Assembly (NCBI GenBank): GCA_027047735.1
Contig: JALTUD010000170.1
Span: forward strand, 1 to 21,310
Source: Flavobacteriales bacterium
Lineage (GTDB): Bacteria; Bacteroidota; Bacteroidia; Flavobacteriales_D; Parvicellaceae
Direction of reading: 5' to 3'
DNA: 21,310 nt
The position numbers and the translations under genes are program-made. This document shows positions 1 to 7,212 of the stretch, piece after piece. How positions within the stretch are numbered: position 1 is the stretch's first letter; the number at the start of each line of letters is the position of its first letter. Below the pieces are notes generated by a model, which worked only from the letters and a program-made list of their open reading frames with translations, did no database searches and was not told the DNA's origin.

Positions 1-1304
1 TTTTTTACCCATTCTGCAGCGGTGAAATAATTTTTGTATTTTGGCTGTATAGGAGATTCGGCAACAAAAGACATATATTTCATGGTGTTTTTACTTGGTA
101 TAAATAAAACAAACAAAGCAAATGAAGAAAGTACGGTTACTTTAGGTTCGAGCTTTGGCTTATATTTTTTTACAGGAAGCAGAATAATGTTTTGCAAGCC
201 ATAAAAAATCAGTCCGTAGAGCAAAGGAATAAGCGGTAATATAAAACGTTTTCCGAACCAAACTTGTGGCCAAAGCATGAGTATTCCGAGAAGAGAACCA
301 ATGATTAAGAACAAAAGTAAACGGTGTTTTTTCAGTCGTAATAGACCATAAATAGCAAGAGAAATTAACAGTATACCAATAATCCACGAGTAAAAAGGAG
401 GTGGAGTTTTATAGTTGTATATGGGATTCATAGGAAGCAGTCCATCTGGTATTTCTACAGAAATATAACGTTTTACATTCGACCAAAAACGCAAGAACCA
501 GTCGCTCAATTCCATAAAGCCTAATTCTTTTTTGTAGGGGTTTTTGTAACTTAAATAAGTAAGGTAAGAAGTGGAATGCAATCCGGACATTCTGATTTTC
601 CAGGGAATAATGGCTAAAATTAATATTGATAAGTAAGCGACTATTTCTTTCCATTTTTTTGAATAAGCCAAATAGATAATCATCCCCGCAATAATTCCTA
701 CGGTAAATGATTTTATATAAAATAACAGAACTAAAGAAAAAGCAGAAATATAAAAATGGTAGTCTTTTAAGAAGGATATATCCTCCTTTTGTTTTATAAA
801 AGAATAAAGAAACAAGAGAAAGAAAAATAGAAAAGGTACTTCACTATACATATACATAGAATAGTACAGAACGTGATAGTTGTGAAGTAAAAATATGGAA
901 GATACAAAAGCTAAATGTTGATTGAGTCCGATTTCTTGCAAAAGGAAAAAGAGGAGCAGAGCAGAAAATAACAGAAAATAACCGTTAACATTCTTTGCTG
1001 ATTGCAAGTCATCTCCAAAAACCTTCATAAAACTTGCCAGTATTGCAGGGTAACCCGGGGGGAAATGCGTGTGTGGTACACCATAAGTTAATTCCCCGTC
1101 TTTTTCCCCAATCATGTGAGCGTCATAATAACCATTGCCCGAAGCTAAAGATTTACCTAAAAGGTAATAAGAAACGTTATCACCTCCCAAATTGACTTTA
1201 TCATCTTTGTACGTGTTAAACGTAATTAAGAAAAAGAAGAAAATCAAAAATAAGTAAAGGATATTGATTCCTTTTTGAAGGGTTAGACGTGTTTGGTTTT
1301 TCAT
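1..1304 (-). CDS. GT-C-like multi-spanning membrane glycosyltransferase candidate (3' end cut by window)
   Basis: I translated this frame by hand: it is open from an ATG at 1304 to the left edge, about 434 residues with no stop. It starts MKNQTRLTLQKG, followed by a hydrophobic helix (about residues 15-30), a soluble loop containing GGDNVSYYLLGKSLASG (Asp42) and HTHFPPGYPAIL (about 78-90), and then many hydrophobic segments. An acidic residue in the first extracytoplasmic loop followed by a PPGYP stretch is the usual look of GT39/ArnT-like GT-C enzymes, which transfer a sugar from a lipid-phosphate donor outside the inner membrane. The start lies 9 nt after the stop of the heptose nucleotidyltransferase gene, so the two are probably co-transcribed. 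The acceptor and sugar cannot be told. The membrane character is certain; the enzyme class is inferred from motif and context. Confidence 0.7.
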   Translation of the reverse strand, partial: MKNQTRLTLQKGINILYLFLIFFFFLITFNTYKDDKVNLGGDNVSYYLLGKSLASGNGYYDAHMIGEKDGELTYGVPHTHFPPGYPAILASFMKVFGDDLQSAKNVNGYFLLFSALLLFFLLQEIGLNQHLAFVSSIFLLHNYHVLYYSMYMYSEVPFLFFFLLFLYSFIKQKEDISFLKDYHFYISAFSLVLLFYIKSFTVGIIAGMIIYLAYSKKWKEIVAYLSILILAIIPWKIRMSGLHSTSYLTYLSYKNPYKKELGFMELSDWFLRFWSNVKRYISVEIPDGLLPMNPIYNYKTPPPFYSWIIGILLISLAIYGLLRLKKHRLLLFLIIGSLLGILMLWPQVWFGKRFILPLIPLLYGLIFYGLQNIILLPVKKYKPKLEPKVTVLSSFALFVLFIPSKNTMKYMSFVAESPIQPKYKNYFTAAEWVK

Positions 1305-1313
1305 GATAGGGAG

Positions 1314-2534
1314 TTAAATGCTTTTAGCAAAAGCAATTAGAGAATCAAAGTTAAAATTATATTTTGAAATTCCTAAGGGATGGATAAATACGGTGTACAT
1401 TCCTTTGTTTTTCCCAAATTCCATATCACTAATGGAATCTCCTACCATGATAGACTGTTTAAAGTCGATTTCCGAAAAATCTTTTTTTGCTTGATCTGCC
1501 ATTCCGGTATTCGGTTTTCTGTAAATACTGTTTTCAGAAACCAATTGCGGGGCAAAATAGATGCGGTCTATTCTTCCGTTATGTTCTTCTACTTTTTGTT
1601 GCAGGTATTTATGTATTACATTCAGTTCTTCTTCCGTAATGATGCCTTTTCCCACGCATTGTTGGTTGGTTACGACAACGATTCTATTGAATTTTTTAGA
1701 TAGAACCGATATCGCTTCTAAACTACCTTCAATAAATTTAAAATTGTCCAATCCGGTAACATATCCGCCTTTAATATGTTGGTTAATTACGCCATCACGG
1801 TCTAAAAACAGTGTCCAATTTTTTTTAATTTTAAAATCAGCAAAAGCCTTAAAGTCTTTTTGAGCTTTGTGGTAATCTTTTGGAATACCTATGTCCAAAA
1901 AGTAACCGTTGTCGATGTAGGCTTTGAACTTGTATTGAATGTATTGTTTTTCTAAAAATTCTTTTTCAAAAGAAAATTTATCGGGGAATTGCAGTTGATT
2001 GAAAATATGTTTATTTAACAGATATACACCGCCGTTAATATTTCCTTTGGTTTGTTTTTGTTTTTCTTGAAAGCCGGTAACGTTGTATTGAGAGTCAAAA
2101 TCTACCACTCCGTAGCGTTCAAAGTCTTGCATCGGTTTTAAAGCCAAAGTGAAGTCAGCGTTATTTTCGGTATAAAATCGAAACATTTTATCCAAATCTA
2201 AACGAAACATGGTGTCGCCGTTTAGAATTAGCACGGTTTCGGAAGTGGTTAATTCCAAAGCTTGTTTTATTGCTCCGCCTGTTCCCAAGGGTTCTTTCTC
2301 GTAAGCGTATTGAATGGAAATACCATTGTATTTATCTCCAAAATATTGAACAATGGCATCGGATAAATAACCGACAGCAAGAACTACTTTTTTGATACCA
2401 AAAGAATGTAGGTAATCCAACTGCCACCTAAGGAAAGGTTTTCCGAAAATAGGAGCCATGGATTTAGGTACTTGATTTACCTCAGAGCGTAATCGAGTAC
2501 CTAAGCCTCCTGCCAGTATGATTGCTTCGTTCAT
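1314..2534 (-). CDS. hddC: Bifunctional heptose-1-phosphate nucleotidyltransferase / HAD-IIIA phosphatase (HddC-GmhB-like fusion)
   Basis: 406 residues in two domains. Residues 1-230 are a sugar-phosphate nucleotidyltransferase: AGGLGTRLRS at 8-17, the VPKSMAPIFGKP loop at 22-33, GTGGAIK at 84-90 and NGDT at 105-108. Residues 240-406 are a HAD-IIIA phosphatase: DRDGVIN with Asp245/Asp247, VTNQ at 288-291, the RKP lysine at 340 and GDSISD at 365-370. Together with the adjacent gmhA this matches the GDP-D-glycero-alpha-D-manno-heptose pathway: GmhB removes the 7-phosphate and HddC adds the nucleotide. ATG follows the gmhA stop with no gap. Oddity: the Cys/His zinc loop of classical GmhB, which lies just before RKP, is missing; the loop here reads FAPQLVSENSIYRKP. 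The pathway's sugar kinase (HddA) is not in the window. Substrate is inferred from the neighbour; another hexose or heptose phosphate is possible. Confidence 0.85.
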   Translation of the reverse strand: MNEAIILAGGLGTRLRSEVNQVPKSMAPIFGKPFLRWQLDYLHSFGIKKVVLAVGYLSDAIVQYFGDKYNGISIQYAYEKEPLGTGGAIKQALELTTSETVLILNGDTMFRLDLDKMFRFYTENNADFTLALKPMQDFERYGVVDFDSQYNVTGFQEKQKQTKGNINGGVYLLNKHIFNQLQFPDKFSFEKEFLEKQYIQYKFKAYIDNGYFLDIGIPKDYHKAQKDFKAFADFKIKKNWTLFLDRDGVINQHIKGGYVTGLDNFKFIEGSLEAISVLSKKFNRIVVVTNQQCVGKGIITEEELNVIHKYLQQKVEEHNGRIDRIYFAPQLVSENSIYRKPNTGMADQAKKDFSEIDFKQSIMVGDSISDMEFGKNKGMYTVFIHPLGISKYNFNFDSLIAFAKSI

Positions 2535-3113
2535 TTATTTTCCTTTTTCAAAAAGACGTTCTTCTACCAATTCGCAGATAATGTGCCCGACTAAGATGTG
2601 AGCTTCTTGAATACGAGGGGTGTCGGTGGATGGAATGGGAATGATGTAGTCGCAGAGTTCTTTCATTTTTCCACCTGTTTTACCGGAAAAACCAACGGTA
2701 ATCATGCCTTGTTCTTTTGCTTGTTGTAAGGCGTTGATGATGTTTTTTGAGTTTCCGGAGGTGGATATACCAAATAGAATGTCTCCTTTTCGCCCTTTTG
2801 CTTTTACGATTCTGGAATAAATATCGTCAAAAGAATAGTCGTTTCCTACGGCTGTCAGGTAAGAGGTGTTAACGTGTAGTGCTTCGGAGTTTAGCGGTGG
2901 TCGATCAAAGTAAAATCTTCCTGAAAATTCTGCTGCCAAGTGTTGAGCATCGGCGGCACTTCCTCCGTTTCCGCAAAAGAGTACTTTTCCGTCTTTTTCA
3001 AAGCACTCAACTACGTTGGCGGTAATTTCTTCAATGGTTTTTATAATGGTTTCGTCTTGCAACAGGTTTTGTTTTATTGCAATGGAACTTTTTATGATGT
3101 CTTGAATTTTCAT
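2535..3113 (-). CDS. gmhA: Phosphoheptose (sedoheptulose 7-phosphate) isomerase GmhA
   Basis: 192 residues, the usual GmhA length, with a single SIS domain. It converts sedoheptulose 7-phosphate to D-glycero-D-manno-heptose 7-phosphate in the cytoplasm, the first step of nucleotide-heptose synthesis. Visible motifs are CGNGGSAADAQHLAAEFSGR (47-66), GNDYSFDDIYSR (90-101) and the phosphate-binding GISTSGNSKN (115-124). His58, Glu62, Gln169 and His177 sit where the metal and catalytic ligands of GmhA are expected. It is the first gene of a three-gene run: its TAA is directly followed by the ATG of the nucleotidyltransferase fusion. A possible -7 box lies at 3202-3195, leaving a leader of about 80 nt. 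Confidence 0.93.
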   Translation of the reverse strand: MKIQDIIKSSIAIKQNLLQDETIIKTIEEITANVVECFEKDGKVLFCGNGGSAADAQHLAAEFSGRFYFDRPPLNSEALHVNTSYLTAVGNDYSFDDIYSRIVKAKGRKGDILFGISTSGNSKNIINALQQAKEQGMITVGFSGKTGGKMKELCDYIIPIPSTDTPRIQEAHILVGHIICELVEERLFEKGK

Positions 3114-3194
3114 TTTTTCGGTTTTAGGTGTAGGTAATTTTCTGTTCTACTTTATCTAACGGTTAAAAGAGATGTTGTTGGGGGCTATGGTTAA

Positions 3195-3202
3195 CAAAAG
3201 TA
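3195..3202 (-). promoter_or_regulatory. Possible -7 box for the gmhA operon
   Basis: TACTTTTG on the minus strand fits the Bacteroidota -7 consensus TAnnTTTG and lies about 80 nt upstream of the gmhA ATG. No clear TTG was found at the expected upstream distance. It sits at the outer edge of the E1 repeat tract, so the promoter may adjoin repeat DNA. Confidence 0.35.
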
Positions 3203-3203
3203 A

Positions 3204-3676
3204 TGATTTATACCATTTGGATATTGAAAAGAGGCGAAAGAAAGTGAGTTTTAGTTTTCTCGCCTTTAGATTTGCGTTAGGGATTGGTATCCCTAACACA
3301 GTTAATCTAAGTGCAATAAAATGTTTTTAGTATTCTTATACTTATCTCAACTGCGTTAGGGATTGTATCCCTAACACAAGTATAATGAGCACTATAAAGT
3401 GCTTTTATTTCCTTTATATTTATTAGAAGTTAATTACAATTTGTCTATAAGTTAAAAATTAGTTCTTTTCATTTCACTCGTCGTTATTTTTGCGAACCAT
3501 AGCTACGGCTATGCTTCTTAAAAATGCCTAGACTGAAAAGAAAATAAGCTAATTTCACTTTTATACACAAACTGTAAATAACTTCTTCAAAAATTATTTC
3601 CATAGCTCGGCTATGCAAAGAATTTTTTCATCATCTAAAGAAACTAAAACTCACTTTCTATGCACTCATTCCACTC
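3204..3676 (-). repeat. Composite repeat tract attached to element E1 (no gene)
   Basis: This stretch holds no credible ORF but is full of sequence shared with the tracts beside E3 and E4. It contains two GTTAGGGAT/ATCCCTAAC palindromes (3276-3297, 3355-3375), two CATAGC/GCTATG hairpins (3498-3513, 3601-3615) and the TTTTTTCATC-TCTAAAGAAACTAAAACTC block near 3622-3652. A perfect 19-bp inverted repeat brackets the tract (3239-3257 and 3641-3659). Positions 3289-3343 match 16020-15966 in reverse complement at about 51 of 55 positions. The outer edge near 3205 (TGATTTATACCATTTG) resembles 18750 (TGATTTATATCATTTA), suggesting a shared boundary. Confidence 0.75.
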
Positions 3677-3828
3677 GCGTTAGGGATAGAACGGCGTGTT
3701 TGAACTCCTTTTTGCCCTCCTCCTTTTGAGGGCAAAAAGAGTGAGTAGTGATAGCCCGACTCCAATTTGCTAAAACAACGTTTCGCGAGAGCGATATGTT
3801 GTTTTGGTAAATTGGGGGAACGCCCAAA
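3677..3828 (-). repeat. Structured intergenic element E1 (subtype II)
   Basis: About 152 nt. Read on minus, it runs TTTGGGCGTTCCCC, stem B (arms 3798-3815 and 3762-3779, 18 nt each with two mismatches, enclosing an inner segment with its own small CGC/GCG hairpin), GTCGGGCTATCACTACTCAC, stem A (arms 3708-3719 and 3728-3739, 12 bp perfect), GAGTTCAAACACGCCG, then CTATCCCTAACGC. GCGTT near the 5' end could pair with AACGC at the 3' end to close a three-way junction. It starts 3 nt after the TGA of the MORN protein gene, so it could also act as a transcript end. The linkers are shared with E4, and stem A resembles that of E2/E3. Confidence 0.85.
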
Positions 3829-3831
3829 TCA

Positions 3832-5592
3832 TCATTTATCTAAGAGCAAATCTTTTTTTAATACTCCTTTTTTATAGAGTTTTTTGGATACTATTTTTTT
3901 TCCTTTTGAGTCGTAAATGGTTGATATGCCGTGTTTTAATCCGTTTTTGTAATTGATTTCGGATTGTAGTTTGCCTTTGCGTGTGTACATACGTGATACG
4001 CCGTCCAGTTTTCCGTCTTTAAAAGTGTTTTCGGAAACGATGATTTTTCCGCCGGGATAATAGAATTTCCATACACCGGTTTGTTTGTCGTAGCTGTAAT
4101 TTCCTTCGCTTTCGATTGCTCCGTAGGCAGGGTCGTAGGTTTTCCATTTTCCGTGCCGGTAGCTTGCGAGTTGAGGTGTATCTACAAGGATGGAATTTTT
4201 GGTGGTTTTAGGTTTTAGGGCTTGAAATTCTCCTTCTTTTTTTAGTTGTCCTTTTGATGACCAAAACTGCCATTTTCCTACTTTTAAGTCGTCTTTATAA
4301 AATCCGTGATAGCGTTTTTGGTCGTTGGGATACCAGCCTGTCCATTCTCCATTCATTTGTCCGTGCTCGTAGCTCCCTCTGTCTTTCATTACGCCGTTTT
4401 CGTACCACGAAGTCCAAAGCCCTTGTTCTTTTCCTTGGTTAAATACTCCTTCAAAAGCCTCTTGACCGTTCTCGTACCACGTTGTCCACAATCCTTCTTT
4501 CAGGTCGTTTTGGTAGTTGCCTTTTTTCCATTCTTCTCCGGTTTTATAGAAGAAATTCCATTCGCCTTCCTTCTTCCCATTTTCAAAATTTCCTTTGTAG
4601 TACAATTGTCCGTTGGGATGCCAATATTGCCAAAACCCGTGTTGTTTCCCATCTTTAAAAGGACCTTTCATATCCTTTGCTCCGTTTTCAAAAAAGTACT
4701 CCCATTCTCCGTCTTTTTCTCCGTCTTTGTAATTACCTGAAATTACGAGTATTTCATCGGGGGTATATTCTTGAAACAGACCGTTTTTTTCGCCTTCTTT
4801 GTAGTGTTCGATTTGGTAAAGGGTATGCGAAACAAAATTCCATCGTTTCCATTCACCGTCTTTTAGTCCTTTTTTATAGTATCCTTCATTTCTAACCGTA
4901 CCGTTGGCGTTCCACTCCGTATATTTACCATCAGGCAATCCGTTAGTGTATTGTTGTTCTAATTTTGGTCTGCCCGAATGGTAATACTCTTTTACAAATC
5001 CGTTTCCGTTGATAACCGTTTGCTTTCCTTCTGCATCCCAATAAGAGGTTAAATATTCGGTAGTGTCTCCTTGTTTATAGGTTAGCACCATATAAGGATT
5101 TCCGCTTTCGTAATAATATTTCCAATTTCCTTTTTTTACGGGTTCAAAAAACTCTAATTCTTGCCAATATTTGTAAGGTTCTAATAAAATACTATCGGGA
5201 AGTTCGGCGAACTCTCCGGTTTCTTTCAATTGTCCGTTTGGGTAAAAGCTTTTGAAGATACTGTCTTGTATGCCGAATTTAAAATAACCTTCGTTTTTCA
5301 GTTTTCCGTTTTCGTACATCTGAATCACTTTACCGTGGTATCTTCCGTTGACGTAAACCGAAGATTCTTCAACCTCTCCGTTTTTGTAATAATAGACCCA
5401 ACGTCCTGTTTTTTGACCAACATCCGAAAATCCCGAAACATTGAGATAACCTTTGCTTCGGATATGCTTCTTGTCTTTATCCCAATAATTTACAATCGGT
5501 TCTCTTTTGATTTCTTTCTTTTCGTTTTGTTGTGCAAAATAAGGCACAATCATTCCTGTTAAAAAAGTAATTATCAATACTGATTTTGTCAT
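3832..5592 (-). CDS. Exported MORN_2 (YwqK-like) repeat protein
   Basis: 586 residues. The N-terminus MTKSVLIITFLTGMIVPYFAQ looks like a Sec signal peptide with cleavage near residue 20-21. The rest is a long run of units of about 23 residues with the pattern Y-x-NG-x(4-6)-G-x-Y/F-x(2)-G-x(2)-x-G-x-W-x(2)-Y, such as NGQLYYKGNFENGKKEGEW, repeated roughly twenty times. This is the MORN_2 repeat seen in proteins annotated as YwqK-family antitoxin in Bacteroidota, although no toxin partner is visible here and that label says little about function. A periplasmic or surface scaffold or binding role is plausible. The start is 50 nt after the exonuclease stop, so the two may form an operon. Element E1 begins 3 nt after the stop. 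Confidence 0.85.
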   Translation of the reverse strand: MTKSVLIITFLTGMIVPYFAQQNEKKEIKREPIVNYWDKDKKHIRSKGYLNVSGFSDVGQKTGRWVYYYKNGEVEESSVYVNGRYHGKVIQMYENGKLKNEGYFKFGIQDSIFKSFYPNGQLKETGEFAELPDSILLEPYKYWQELEFFEPVKKGNWKYYYESGNPYMVLTYKQGDTTEYLTSYWDAEGKQTVINGNGFVKEYYHSGRPKLEQQYTNGLPDGKYTEWNANGTVRNEGYYKKGLKDGEWKRWNFVSHTLYQIEHYKEGEKNGLFQEYTPDEILVISGNYKDGEKDGEWEYFFENGAKDMKGPFKDGKQHGFWQYWHPNGQLYYKGNFENGKKEGEWNFFYKTGEEWKKGNYQNDLKEGLWTTWYENGQEAFEGVFNQGKEQGLWTSWYENGVMKDRGSYEHGQMNGEWTGWYPNDQKRYHGFYKDDLKVGKWQFWSSKGQLKKEGEFQALKPKTTKNSILVDTPQLASYRHGKWKTYDPAYGAIESEGNYSYDKQTGVWKFYYPGGKIIVSENTFKDGKLDGVSRMYTRKGKLQSEINYKNGLKHGISTIYDSKGKKIVSKKLYKKGVLKKDLLLDK

Positions 5593-5642
5593 TTTCCCGT
5601 TTTATATTTTCCGAGTACACATACTCAAAAACAAACAAAAAG

Positions 5643-6410
5643 TTACCCTTTGTATTCTTTCCATAGTTTTTCAAAATGCTTTTTCGTATCGTAAGAAAAA
5701 TCAGCATTCATAATCCAACTGTAATATCCCGGTTCTTTCTTAAAAACCTCTTTCACCGTTTTCCCTTTGTGTTTTCCGAAATTTATAATCGGTTCATCAT
5801 TATCGTTTAAAGCTATTCGCTGAGCAAAATCCAATGATTTACCACCCATTGTAGAAAACTCACTTAAAAAATCAATGTCGTTTTCCAATTCATCGTATCT
5901 ATCCAATTGAGCTTCCAATACTTCAACGGTTGCGTTGATATCCGCTTCCGCCGTATGAGCGTTTTCGATTTCTTTTTCGCAATAAAATTTGTACGCGGCC
6001 GAAAGTGTTCTTTGTTCCATTTTATAAAAAATATTTTGTACATCAATGGTTTTTCTTTCCGACAAAGCAAAATCTACTCCGGCTCTGTAGAACTCTTCTA
6101 TCAATAACGGAACATCATAACGATTAGAATTATACCCTGCTAAATCGGCATTCCCGATAAATTCTTTTATTTCTTCGGCTACATCCTTAAATGTCGGTGC
6201 ATCAATCACGTCAATATCATAAATTCCGTGTATTTCAGAGGTTTCAATAGGAATGGGAATCGTTGGGTTGATTTTCTTAACGTACGATTCACGTTTTCCC
6301 GAAGGATATATTTTTTGAATAGCTATTTCTACAATTCTATCCTTAGCAATGTTTAATCCCGTAGCTTCCAAATCGAAAAAAGCAATGGGTTTCTTTAAAT
6401 TCAAATTCAT
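5643..6410 (-). CDS. DEDDh 3'-5' exonuclease with ExoX-like C-terminal domain
   Basis: 255 residues. The N-terminal part is a DnaQ/ExoX-type exonuclease: FFDLEATGL with Asp13 and Glu15 (Exo I), GYNSNRYDVPLL with Asp99 (Exo II), and AHTAEADINAT with His152 and Asp157 (Exo III). The DEDDh set is therefore complete and the enzyme should remove 3' nucleotides with two metal ions. The C-terminal part (about 207-253) reads INFGKHKGKTVKEVFKKE and PGYYSWIMNADF, the small domain found at the end of ExoX-like exonucleases. The protein is cytoplasmic and lacks polymerase or clamp-binding features. It is divergent from the HAD gene at 6514, with a 103-bp shared promoter region. It is annotated in many genomes as DNA polymerase III subunit epsilon, but a stand-alone repair or RNA-trimming role is equally possible. 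Confidence 0.9.
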   Translation of the reverse strand: MNLNLKKPIAFFDLEATGLNIAKDRIVEIAIQKIYPSGKRESYVKKINPTIPIPIETSEIHGIYDIDVIDAPTFKDVAEEIKEFIGNADLAGYNSNRYDVPLLIEEFYRAGVDFALSERKTIDVQNIFYKMEQRTLSAAYKFYCEKEIENAHTAEADINATVEVLEAQLDRYDELENDIDFLSEFSTMGGKSLDFAQRIALNDNDEPIINFGKHKGKTVKEVFKKEPGYYSWIMNADFSYDTKKHFEKLWKEYKG

Positions 6411-6431
6411 TATAATATATTGTTAAGCGAA

Positions 6432-6439
6432 CAAAGATA
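6432..6439 (-). promoter_or_regulatory. -7 box of the exonuclease gene
   Basis: TATCTTTG on the minus strand matches TAnnTTTG and lies 21 nt upstream of the ATG at 6410. No convincing -33 TTG was found. It shares the intergenic space with the divergent HAD gene promoter. Confidence 0.5.
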
Positions 6440-6485
6440 ACCAATAAATCCGTAGTTTAATTAGGAATAATAACATAGAATGCTT

Positions 6486-6493
6486 TATTTTTG
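6486..6493 (+). promoter_or_regulatory. -7 box of the small HAD gene
   Basis: TATTTTTG matches TAnnTTTG and lies 20 nt upstream of the ATG at 6514, a normal short-leader distance. The -33 region is unclear. Confidence 0.45.
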
Positions 6494-6513
6494 GCTTTTC
6501 AATTTTTATACAA

Positions 6514-6948
6514 ATGAACAAAGACAAAGAATTAAAAGAAGCACTAGACGCACAAGGCAACAAAATCAGCCCCGTATTGGGAGATGATGTAAAAAATTAT
6601 CTTATCGACATTGACGGAACCATTACCGACGATGTTCCCAACGAAGAACCAGAGCGAATGGCAACTTGCGAACCCTATCCCGATGCTTTGGAGATACTTA
6701 ACAAATGGTACGACGAAGGACATATTATTACCTTTTTCACTTCCCGAACCGAAGCTCACAGAGAAGTAACCGAAAAGTGGCTAAACAAGCACGGATTTAA
6801 GTATCACGGTATTTTATTCGGCAAACCGAGAGGCGGAAACTACCATTGGATAGACAATCACTTGGTCAAAGCAACCCGTTTCAAAGGGCAATTCACCGAT
6901 TTGATAACCGTAAACAAAAGCATCGAAGTATTTGATGATGAAAAATAA
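6514..6948 (+). CDS. Small capless HAD-superfamily phosphatase-like protein
   Basis: 144 residues. The HAD motifs are compact: YLIDIDGTITDD with Asp32 and Asp34 (motif I), FFTSRTE with Ser76 (motif II), GKPRGGNYHWIDNH with Lys104 and Asp114 (motifs III/IV). The motif I to II spacing leaves room only for a minimal cap (C0 type). Such proteins are often labelled phosphoheptose isomerase or hypothetical in Flavobacteria, but there is no SIS fold here, so that label is not supported. The substrate is unknown. It is a single transcription unit with its own -7 box; E2 starts 5 nt after the stop. Confidence 0.8.
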   Translation: MNKDKELKEALDAQGNKISPVLGDDVKNYLIDIDGTITDDVPNEEPERMATCEPYPDALEILNKWYDEGHIITFFTSRTEAHREVTEKWLNKHGFKYHGILFGKPRGGNYHWIDNHLVKATRFKGQFTDLITVNKSIEVFDDEK

Positions 6949-6953
6949 GGAGA

Positions 6954-7106
6954 TTTGGGCGTTCCCTTTACGGCATAAAAAAGTAGTTTCATTCGCACTA
7001 CCCCCACCACACTACTTTTTAACGCCGTAAAGGTCGGGCTATCCGCTATATCTTTTGCCCTCCAAAAGGAGGGAGGGCAAAAGGATGCCGCTTCTATCCC
7101 TAACGC
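6954..7106 (+). repeat. Structured intergenic element E2 (subtype I)
   Basis: About 153 nt reading TTTGGGCGTTCCC, stem B (arms 6966-6987 and 7011-7032), GGTCGGGCTATCCGCTATAT, stem A (arms 7052-7063 and 7072-7083, 12 bp perfect: CTTTTGCCCTCC with GGAGGGCAAAAG), GGATGCCGCTT and CTATCCCTAACGC. It lies 5 nt after the stop of the HAD gene. Beyond 7106 the sequence AGTTAAGTTCAATGAAAACG still resembles the E3 flank for about 35 nt and then diverges, so the attached tract is truncated just before the toxin-antitoxin promoter. The G/C-rich stems may also stop transcription. Confidence 0.85.
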
Positions 7107-7172
7107 AGTTAAGTTCAATGAAAACGGAATTTTGTTTACAGTTACACAATGCCATTTTTCTTTTCGTTTTCT

Positions 7173-7198
7173 AAAAGTTTCCTTTTATTGAAACTTTT
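7173..7198 (+). promoter_or_regulatory. Inverted-repeat operator candidate of the toxin-antitoxin operon
   Basis: AAAAGTTTC (7173-7181), an 8-nt spacer, and GAAACTTTT (7190-7198) form a perfect 9-bp inverted repeat ending 3 nt before the TATCTTTG box at 7202. XRE antitoxins of this kind usually bind a palindrome overlapping their own promoter, which fits this position. Confidence 0.6.
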
Positions 7199-7201
7199 TA
7201 A

Positions 7202-7209
7202 TATCTTTG
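7202..7209 (+). promoter_or_regulatory. -7 box of the toxin-antitoxin operon
   Basis: TATCTTTG matches TAnnTTTG. The toxin ATG is only 3 nt further on (7213), so transcription would begin at or near the start codon and the mRNA would be leaderless or nearly so. A TTG at 7188-7190 lies closer than the usual -33 spacing. Confidence 0.45.
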
Positions 7210-7212
7210 TAG

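Noticed and set aside
160..654. Two short minus-strand open frames (160-387 and 409-654)
   Set aside because: They lie in another frame of the long membrane-protein gene that runs from 1304 to the left edge, which has far better protein features.
3204..3830. An insertion sequence with a transposase
   Set aside because: No transposase frame is present in any of the repeat tracts and no clear target duplication was found, so mobility is left as a hypothesis.
3114..3831. CRISPR array or tRNA cluster in the repeat-rich gap
   Set aside because: Repeats are palindromes and mosaic blocks with irregular spacing, no regular spacer pattern and no cloverleaf.
4306..4740. A 144-residue plus-strand frame inside the MORN repeat gene
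   Set aside because: It is a mirror of the repetitive codons on the other strand; hydrophobic appearance is due to the repeated Trp/Gly/Asn codons.
3832..5592. Calling the MORN_2 protein an antitoxin
   Set aside because: The database label YwqK-family antitoxin is common for these repeats, but no toxin gene adjoins it and the protein has an export signal.
5477..5707. A 76-residue minus-strand frame across the exonuclease/MORN gap
   Set aside because: It overlaps the coding ends of both genes in another frame and has no recognisable features.
6858..7118. An 86-residue minus-strand frame over E2
   Set aside because: It runs through the hairpins of the repeat element and the end of the HAD gene; no homologous look and no start context.
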